The translations under genes were made by a program, and so were the position numbers. 32,630 bases of DNA from Desulfococcus sp. 4484_241 (lineage in GTDB: Bacteria > Desulfobacterota > Desulfobacteria > Desulfobacterales > Desulfosudaceae), in contig MZGQ01000017.1 in NCBI GenBank assembly GCA_002085115.1, positions 1-32,630 on the forward strand, read 5' to 3'. Every line of letters begins with the position of its first letter. Position 1 is the first letter of the stretch. Under the pieces are notes generated by a model. It searched no databases, was not told the origin of the DNA, and worked only from the letters and a program-made list of their open reading frames with translations. Below are positions 27,967-32,630 of this stretch, piece after piece.

Positions 27967-29244
27967 ATGTGTGAGCATACCATGAACACCATGAAAGAAA
28001 GTATCAAGGCTCTAATTGAAAAAGGTGTTTCAATCCCTGCGCCGGAGAGCATTGAGATAGGCCCGGAAGTAAACATTGAAAACATTTCCGGTGACGGCGT
28101 TACCATACATTCGGGATGCAGGATCTACGGCGACTCAACGTTTATCAGCCGGAGTGCCGTGATTGGCCATGAGGGGCCGGTAACCATTGAAAATTGCCAA
28201 ATAGGTCCGGATGTCAGGCTCGGGTCCGGTTATTTCAGGCAGGCTGTTTTCTTAAACGGCTCACAGGCGGGCGGCAACTCCCATTTCAGGGAGGGAACGA
28301 TACTTGAAGAACATGTAAAAACCGCTCACTGTGTCGGTCTGAAACAGACCATACTGTTCCCGTTTGTCACATCAGGCAGCCTTGTCAATTTATGCGACTG
28401 CCTGCTTGCGGGCGGAACAGGCCCTGACGACCACAGCGAAGTCGGAAGCTCTTTTGTCCATTTCAATTTTTCAACCAATCGTGACAAGGCTACTCCCTCC
28501 CTTTTCGGTGATGTGCCAAGGGGAGTTATGCTCCGTGAAAATCCGATTTTCCTGGGCGGCCAGGGAGGCGTAGTCGGGCCGGTGCGTTTGGCTTTCGGAA
28601 CAATTACAGCAGCCGGTTCTGTATGCAGAAAGGATGAACACATTTCAGGAAAGCTTATAGTGGAACAGCCGCTAAAGGGCGGCAGCCGGTCATATGTACC
28701 CGGGGTTTATCTCGGTATAAGGCGTATCATTGCAAACAACGTCAACTACATAGCAAATCTTATGGCGCTGTTGCGGTGGTATGAATATGTGCGACAGATG
28801 TTTATCGACCCTGTTACTTTTCCGGAGGAAATTTTAAATGGCCTGAAAGAAAAACTCGTGATGGGAATAGAAGAACGTGTAAGACAGATAAGAAAACTCT
28901 GTGACAACATGCCAAAATCAATAGCTATTTACAGGAACAAAAAAGGTGAAGACGCCGTGCCGGTACTCATCGACCAGATGGAAGAACTCTACGACAAAAA
29001 GGATATTTTAACTGAACTGTTTTCATTGATATTAAAAACAGAGCAGGGAGACGAAACGATACGTGATGATTTTTTAAAAAACATGGAGCCGGTTTTATAC
29101 GATCATGAAAAACAGTATATCGAGGTTATACAGGCGCTTGATTACCACGATGTCATGAACGGCACTGTATGGTTGCGCTCAATAGTGGACAGCGTTGTGG
29201 ACAGAGTGGCGGATGTTCTTCCCGCTTTTGAACTTATGCGGTAG
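27967..29244 (+). CDS. Left-handed beta-helix protein, UDP-GlcNAc pyrophosphorylase-like (acyltransferase-type domain)
   Basis: The protein has 425 residues. Residues about 25-235 are a left-handed beta-helix of hexapeptide repeats (IEIGPEVNIENI, VTIHSGCRIYGDSTFI, AVIGHEGPVTIENCQIG). Conserved stretches follow: GSLVNLCDCLLAGGTGPDDH, SEVGSSFVHFNF, GDVPRGVMLRENPIFLGGQG and GPVRLAFGTITAAGSV. After that comes an all-helical C-terminal part (about 245-425). The helix resembles the C-terminal half of GlmU-type enzymes, but no nucleotidyltransferase domain precedes it. It lies 17 bases upstream of glmM, which suggests a role in amino-sugar nucleotide synthesis (inference). Start codons at 27982 or 27991 are alternatives; no good ribosome site separates them. 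Confidence 0.8.
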   Translation: MCEHTMNTMKESIKALIEKGVSIPAPESIEIGPEVNIENISGDGVTIHSGCRIYGDSTFISRSAVIGHEGPVTIENCQIGPDVRLGSGYFRQAVFLNGSQAGGNSHFREGTILEEHVKTAHCVGLKQTILFPFVTSGSLVNLCDCLLAGGTGPDDHSEVGSSFVHFNFSTNRDKATPSLFGDVPRGVMLRENPIFLGGQGGVVGPVRLAFGTITAAGSVCRKDEHISGKLIVEQPLKGGSRSYVPGVYLGIRRIIANNVNYIANLMALLRWYEYVRQMFIDPVTFPEEILNGLKEKLVMGIEERVRQIRKLCDNMPKSIAIYRNKKGEDAVPVLIDQMEELYDKKDILTELFSLILKTEQGDETIRDDFLKNMEPVLYDHEKQYIEVIQALDYHDVMNGTVWLRSIVDSVVDRVADVLPAFELMR

Positions 29245-29261
29245 AGCGAAAGGTGGAACCT

Positions 29262-30493
29262 GTGAGCGCAAGACTGTTTGGCACTGACGGAATCAGGGGA
29301 ATTGCGAACAGGTGGCCCATGACTTCTGATGTGGCGGTTGCTGTCGGCAAGGCCGTGGCCGCCATTACTCTTGGGCATGGTTCTTCTCCCGGCAGGATAG
29401 TTGTTGGCAAGGATACCAGGCTTTCGGGCGACATGCTGGAGCACGCCATCTGTTCCGGAATATCCGCCATGGGTGTTGATGCCCTGCGAGTCGGTGTTTT
29501 CCCGACGCCGGGTGTTGCTTATCTTACCGCTATGTTCAGGGCCAACGCAGGGATAGTGGTTTCCGCATCTCACAATCCATATACCGACAACGGGATAAAA
29601 GTCTTTTCTTCCAACGGGCGCAAGATCACAAGGGCCATGGAAGAAGAGATAGAAGATATGGTTCTTGGACAGGTTGGAAACGGTCATGATGAGTCCGTAC
29701 CGAAATTGCCGGAGCCGCAGTTCGTATCGCGCCAAAACTGTTTCCCAATGCCCACCTGACATCTGTCGAGCCGGACGGGTGCAACATCAACGAAAAATGT
29801 GGGTCTGAACATATATCCGGTTTATGCAGGGAGGTTATTGAACGGGGAGCTGATGCCGGTTTTGCTTTTGACGGGGACGGTGACCGCGTGATCGCAGTGG
29901 ATGAAAACGGTAAACCGTTGACAGGCGACTGCATAATAGCTGTTTGCGCCAGGTTCATGAAAGAAACCGGCACTCTCAGATCGAGCAAAGTTGTCAGTAC
30001 TGTTATGAGCAATGTGGGTCTGACACTGGCTTTGAAGCGGATGGGCCTTGAGCACGTCGTAACCGATGTTGGCGACCGGAACGTTGTTGAAATGATGGCC
30101 GGATGTAATGCGTCACTGGGGGGAGAGGACTCAGGCCATATCGTTTTTTCCGACTACCAGACCACCGGCGATGGTATATTGACCGCACTTATGCTTTGTA
30201 GAATCATGCAGCAGACCGGTGAACCCCTTTCCGCTCTTGCCGGTTGCATAGAGATGTTTCCGCAAGTACTCATAAACGTTGAAGTGAAACACAAACCTGA
30301 TATTGAGTCTGTGCCCGCTCTTGTCGAGGCTATTCGATCTGCCCAGGAAACTCTTGGAGACAGGGGCAGGGTACTGGTGCGCCATTCCGGGACTCAATCC
30401 GTGTGCAGGGTTATGGTTGAGGCCCGCACAGAAAACGAGGCAAAGCACCATGCTTCCCGAATCGCCGGTGTAGTGGAAAAATGCCTTGGCTGA
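29262..30493 (+). pseudogene. glmM: Phosphoglucosamine mutase, interrupted by an internal out-of-frame deletion
   Basis: GlmM converts glucosamine-6-P to glucosamine-1-P for peptidoglycan and LPS. GTG 29262 (AGGTGG 5 bases upstream) gives MSARLFGTDGIRGIANRWP, then GKDTRLSGDML and the catalytic serine loop VVSASHNPYTDNGIKVFSSN. The frame stays open to a stop at 29759. From about 29723 the protein continues in another frame as RIAPKLFPNAHL and SVEPDGCNINEKCGS. That frame has the metal loop FAFDGDGDRVIAV, LGGEDSGHIVF and the phosphate-binding RHSGTQSVCRVMVEA, ending at 30493. The expected 40-45 residues around the DCANGA motif are missing at the junction (about 29715-29723). Because glmM is normally essential, an assembly error is a serious possibility. 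Confidence 0.88.
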
Positions 30494-30901
30494 TAAGCGT
30501 CCGCTCTTTATGGTGTCTGCATGTTCGCATACATTCCGGATCTGTCTATGAGTCTGATGTTAAATGTTTTCGCTCCACGGTTTTATTGATAATCTGTGCC
30601 TGCGTAAGAGCTCTGAACAGCATTAATTGATCTATACATCATGTCTAATCCGTTATACATGTAAATTTTGTAAAAAGTGTTGATTTTCACTTTTTTGTAT
30701 GGTAAGGCAACTGTATGATTGAATTGACTTTCCACAAGTATCTTCTGATTAACGGGGGAGCTGGCTGCCTGGCCATGCGTTATACGGGGTAACCGGGATT
30801 CCTGCCGCCAGGAAATCTTCTTGTGCATCATGTCAGTTCAGTCTTGTGGTGGGGCCGCTGATTTGCGGCTAAATGTAAATTTTTTTGTTAAGGAGGTCGG
30901 T
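30494..30901. other. Intergenic region and probable cold-shock leader
   Basis: No gene is supported in these 408 bases. A weak terminator-like hairpin follows glmM (30672-30696). TTGACT near 30724 with GATTAA 17 bases on could start a long 5' leader of cspA. Long structured leaders are known for cold-shock genes, but I cannot show a specific fold here. Confidence 0.35.
30672..30696 (+). terminator. AT-rich terminator-like hairpin after glmM
   Basis: AAAAAGTG (30672-30679) pairs with CACTTTTT (30688-30695) across an 8-base loop, with a final run of six T. It is weak because the stem has few G-C pairs, and it is about 180 bases after the glmM stop. Confidence 0.4.
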
Positions 30902-31102
30902 TTGGCTGAAGGAATCGTAAAGTGGTTTAACGAAAAAAAGGGGTTTGGATTTATTGAAGTAGATGAAAGCAAGGATGTTTTTGTCCACTATTCAGCAATC
31001 TCAATGCCCGGTTTCAAGACACTTTCCGAGGGGGATAGAGTTACCTTTGAGATCGAAGAGACGGAGCGGGGGCCAGCTGCAAAGAATGTAGTACGGACAT
31101 AA
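30902..31102 (+). CDS. Cold-shock protein, CspA family
   Basis: This is a single-stranded nucleic-acid chaperone of 66 residues. It begins [20 protein letters not shown] with RNP1 (KGFGFIEV) and RNP2 (DVFVHYSAI), and ends with a normal [17 protein letters not shown] strand. The start codon is TTG at 30902. The frame is open upstream to 30821, but a perfect AAGGAGGT sits 4 bases before the TTG and the cold-shock fold starts there. A strong terminator follows 36 bases after the stop, so it is likely monocistronic. Confidence 0.95.
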   Translation: MAEGIVKWFNEKKGFGFIEVDESKDVFVHYSAISMPGFKTLSEGDRVTFEIEETERGPAAKNVVRT

Positions 31103-31138
31103 AAAAGCGTTTTTTTAACAGTTCTTCTTCCTACGGGT

Positions 31139-31189
31139 AAAAAAAGAGGGTTGTGTTTTATTATGGGGAAAACGTAACCCTCTTTTTTT
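31139..31189 (+). terminator. Intrinsic terminator after the cold-shock gene
   Basis: AAAAAAAGAGGGTT (31139-31152) pairs perfectly with AACCCTCTTTTTTT (31176-31189), with an inner GTTTT/AAAAC helix. The T run is shared by the stem, and the symmetrical A/T ends make it active in both directions. Confidence 0.9.
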
Positions 31190-31536
31190 AACTGGTTCGG
31201 TAAGGCTGTTCCTATTGCTTTTGGGCTGACTGTTTCCTGAAAACAGTTCACGCCAGTCCCCCATATACACCCCACGGTATAATAATATCTGTTTTACTGT
31301 CTTGATGTTGAGCCGGACATTTCAAGTGCTTATAACACCTACAGAAAAAAGTTGATTTGACGCATCTGTTTCTATAATATATCTTCTTAGAATTTTTGAC
31401 TATTCAAACCAGCCTTGGGGATGGCTCTTTAATGAAAACAGGTTGTTGTGATTATATTGTTAAAGCATTCAATAAAACTTGCCGTACCAATATGTTTCCT
31501 TAACCATTGGCTATATTCACGCGGAAAGGAAAAACC
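31190..31536. other. Intergenic region before the small lipoprotein gene
   Basis: These 347 bases hold no gene that I can support. A small hairpin ACTGTTT/AAACAGT lies near 31230-31248. A candidate promoter has TTGATT at 31352-31357 and TATAAT at 31373-31378 (15-base spacing) or TAATAT at 31375-31380 (17-base spacing), about 155 bases before the lipoprotein start. Confidence 0.35.
31352..31380 (+). promoter_or_regulatory. Candidate promoter for the lipoprotein/selenoprotein region
   Basis: TTGATT with TAATAT at 17-base spacing; a perfect TATAAT overlaps it at 15-base spacing. It is the best promoter-like pair between the cspA terminator and 31537. Confidence 0.4.
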
Positions 31537-31725
31537 ATGAAACTGCTTAGAGTAATCGTTCTTCTTGTTGTTGTTTCAATGCTTAGCGGCTGCGTTTTGA
31601 CAAAGGTCGTTTCCGTGCCTATGAGGGTGTGCGGAGCCGTTGTCTCGATCGTTCCTGTTGTGGGCAACACCGGGCACGACGCAATCGACAAGGCTGCAGA
31701 CATTGTAGATGACGTCCCGATATGA
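31537..31725 (+). CDS. Small lipoprotein (DUF6726-like)
   Basis: The protein has 62 residues. MKLLRVIVLLVVVSMLSGC is a lipoprotein signal with lipobox LSGC, so the mature protein is about 44 residues anchored by a lipidated Cys. The mature part has VLTKVVSVPMRVCGAVVSIV, then PVVGNTGHDAIDKAADIVDD. This matches a small family I remember in many proteobacteria (DUF6726). Function is unknown. GAAAGGA lies about 8 bases before the ATG. An in-frame TTG at 31507 is unlikely to be the start. Its coding strand and closeness (177 bases) to the selenoprotein gene allow a shared transcript. Confidence 0.85.
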   Translation: MKLLRVIVLLVVVSMLSGCVLTKVVSVPMRVCGAVVSIVPVVGNTGHDAIDKAADIVDDVPI

Positions 31726-31760
31726 GCTAAAGCCTTATCTGCAAGCATTATAATCAAGAA

Positions 31761-31829
31761 GCAAAAGCAAGGTATATCCAAAGGCATGGGCCTTTGTGGT
31801 TTTGCTTTGCGTTTGCATCCTGCTTTTGC
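31761..31829 (+). other. Structured leader with two alternative hairpins before the selenoprotein gene
   Basis: GCAAAAGC (31761-31768) can pair perfectly with GCTTTTGC (31822-31829). Alternatively, the slightly longer GCAAAAGCAA (31761-31770) can pair, with one bulge, with TTGCTTTGC (31802-31810). Inside is a separate perfect hairpin CAAAGGC-atgg-GCCTTTG (31779-31796). No T run follows either form. It is a possible regulatory RNA element; I do not recognise it as a known riboswitch. Confidence 0.45.
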
Positions 31830-31902
31830 GCCCAGGTTCTGGGGAATATCCACGCACGTACCGATTTTACCTCCCGGGCATACAGTATTTATGGCATAAC
31901 TG

Positions 31903-32630
31903 ATGAAAAATCATAAGACCAAAGGCTATTGGGGCAGAAGAGGGGTATTCCTGCTGATTGAAAATCTCAACTGAGCATTGGCCTTCCTGGAAGTTTTCCA
32001 GGATATGTATGGCATTCCCAATGACACGGTTCTTAAGGCTGTAACCGGCTTTGAAGGCGGAGTCGTGGCTTGTGGTGCTACCTGCGGGATCGTTACAGGC
32101 GGGGCCATTGGCATCGCCCTGAACCATGCGGATTTTCTCAAGCAGGAAGGAGAGCGTGCAAATAAAGCCATATTGGAAAAAACCGGTGCCTATGTGGAGT
32201 GGTTTGAAAAACGGTTTGGCTCATGCCGGTGCAGGGCGCAAACCGGTATAGATTTTTATTCTGCCTACGGGCAGCTGCGCTACTTCTTCCCTGGTGAAAA
32301 GGTTGCAGGCTGCATGCTCAAAATTCGTAGAGCAGCGAGGTATCTTTACGATATCCGCCAGTTTTGCCCAAAATCCGTTGCAGGAGCGGAAAATAGCCTT
32401 AATCTTCCCAATCATTCCGTTCATTGCGCAGTAAATGTGCTTGAAAAAATACGGCAGAAAACCGGTATCGGTGATGATCTGCTTGAAACGGTTGCCGTTT
32501 CCCTCGATGGGGGTGTAGGGCTTTCCGGTAATGTATGCGGAGCCTTGGCCGGAGCTGTGATGGGAATCAATCTCCTTCTTGGCCTCGATATCCGCAACAT
32601 ATCATTTGCAACAACGGTAAAGGCTTTTGT
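31903..32630 (+). CDS. Predicted selenoprotein: tandem C_GCAxxG_C_C redox protein (partial, runs off window)
   Basis: I translated this by hand, reading TGA 31972-31974 as selenocysteine. From ATG 31903 the frame is open to the window edge (242 full codons). Domain 1 has Sec24 in LIENLNUALAFLEVFQ, VACGATCGIVTGGAIG (Cys57, Cys61), GSCRCRAQTG (Cys108, Cys110) and VAGCMLKIRR (Cys137). These are the positions of the four conserved Cys of the C_GCAxxG_C_C family, with Sec in place of the first. Domain 2 has HCAVNVLEKI (Cys175) and GNVCGALAGAVMG (Cys212). The Sec24-to-Cys61 and Cys175-to-Cys212 distances are both 37, and the stretch aligns without gaps. A SECIS-like hairpin follows the TGA. The ribosome site is weak. 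The family is thought to be redox-active; substrate unknown. The alternative is a nonsense mutation of a Cys codon. Confidence 0.82.
31985..32003 (+). promoter_or_regulatory. Bacterial SECIS-like element
   Basis: TCCTGGAA (31985-31992), loop GTT (31993-31995) and TTCCAGGA (31996-32003) form a perfect 8-bp hairpin inside the coding region. The loop begins 18 bases after the TGA and starts with G followed by T. Bacterial SECIS elements are expected to show an apical loop roughly 16-37 bases after the UGA, with G among the first loop bases, because SelB contacts the GU. Confidence 0.75.

Noticed and set aside
29757-29759. Second possible selenocysteine TGA, in glmM
   Set aside because: The protein continues in a different frame there and a block of known GlmM sequence is missing, so a deletion explains it; no SECIS-like hairpin follows.

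Overview
The window reads as a chromosomal stretch from a Gram-negative, probably anaerobic bacterium of the deltaproteobacterial / Desulfobacterota type. This is inferred from gene content: a BamD-like outer-membrane lipoprotein, an archaeal-type prolyl-tRNA synthetase, citramalate synthase inside an ilv-leu operon, a Bacteroidetes/yeast-like ketol-acid reductoisomerase, and a predicted selenoprotein. Base composition looks even (around half G+C). I see no insertion sequence, prophage or CRISPR array.

Layout. Positions 1-1373 (minus) carry a BtuF/FecB-like binding protein and the start of its FecCD permease. Positions 1731-6606 (plus) hold ispG, proS and a bifunctional rel/spoT. Convergent to these are rpmB (with a good promoter), a BamD-like TPR/HEAT/SH3 lipoprotein and a CorC-type CBS membrane protein. 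Positions 9881-18119 (minus) are a branched-chain amino acid operon, transcribed ilvD-ilvB-ilvN-ilvC-cimA-leuA. It is preceded by a leader peptide rich in Ile/Leu/Val and a three-way RNA switch ending in a terminator. Positions 18732-21060 (plus) hold argC, folD, a terminator, tRNA-Gly and tRNA-Cys. Then come cysQ, manC, tadA, purA and tRNA-Pro, an unknown conserved protein, a divergent GAF/HD-GYP protein, a left-handed beta-helix sugar-nucleotide-type protein and glmM. The right end has a cold-shock gene with a strong terminator, a small lipoprotein, and a two-domain C_GCAxxG_C_C protein cut by the window edge.

Two items stand out. (1) At the right end, the first conserved Cys of the C_GCAxxG_C_C fold is encoded by an in-frame TGA. 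Starting 10 nt after it is a perfect 8-bp hairpin with a GTT loop, which fits a bacterial SECIS. The second domain of the same protein has an ordinary Cys at the matching site with identical spacing, so this looks like a selenoprotein. (2) Upstream of ilvD there is a complete transcription attenuator with mutually exclusive 1:2, 2:3 and 3:4 pairings.

A warning for users: four genes (the binding protein, ilvD, manC, glmM) each appear to lack an internal conserved block of very roughly 65-130 nt, and the BamD-like gene is frameshifted at a run of eight T (A on its coding strand). Several of these are normally essential or biosynthetic, so short collapses in the assembly are as likely as real gene decay. 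Reads should be checked before any biological conclusion.
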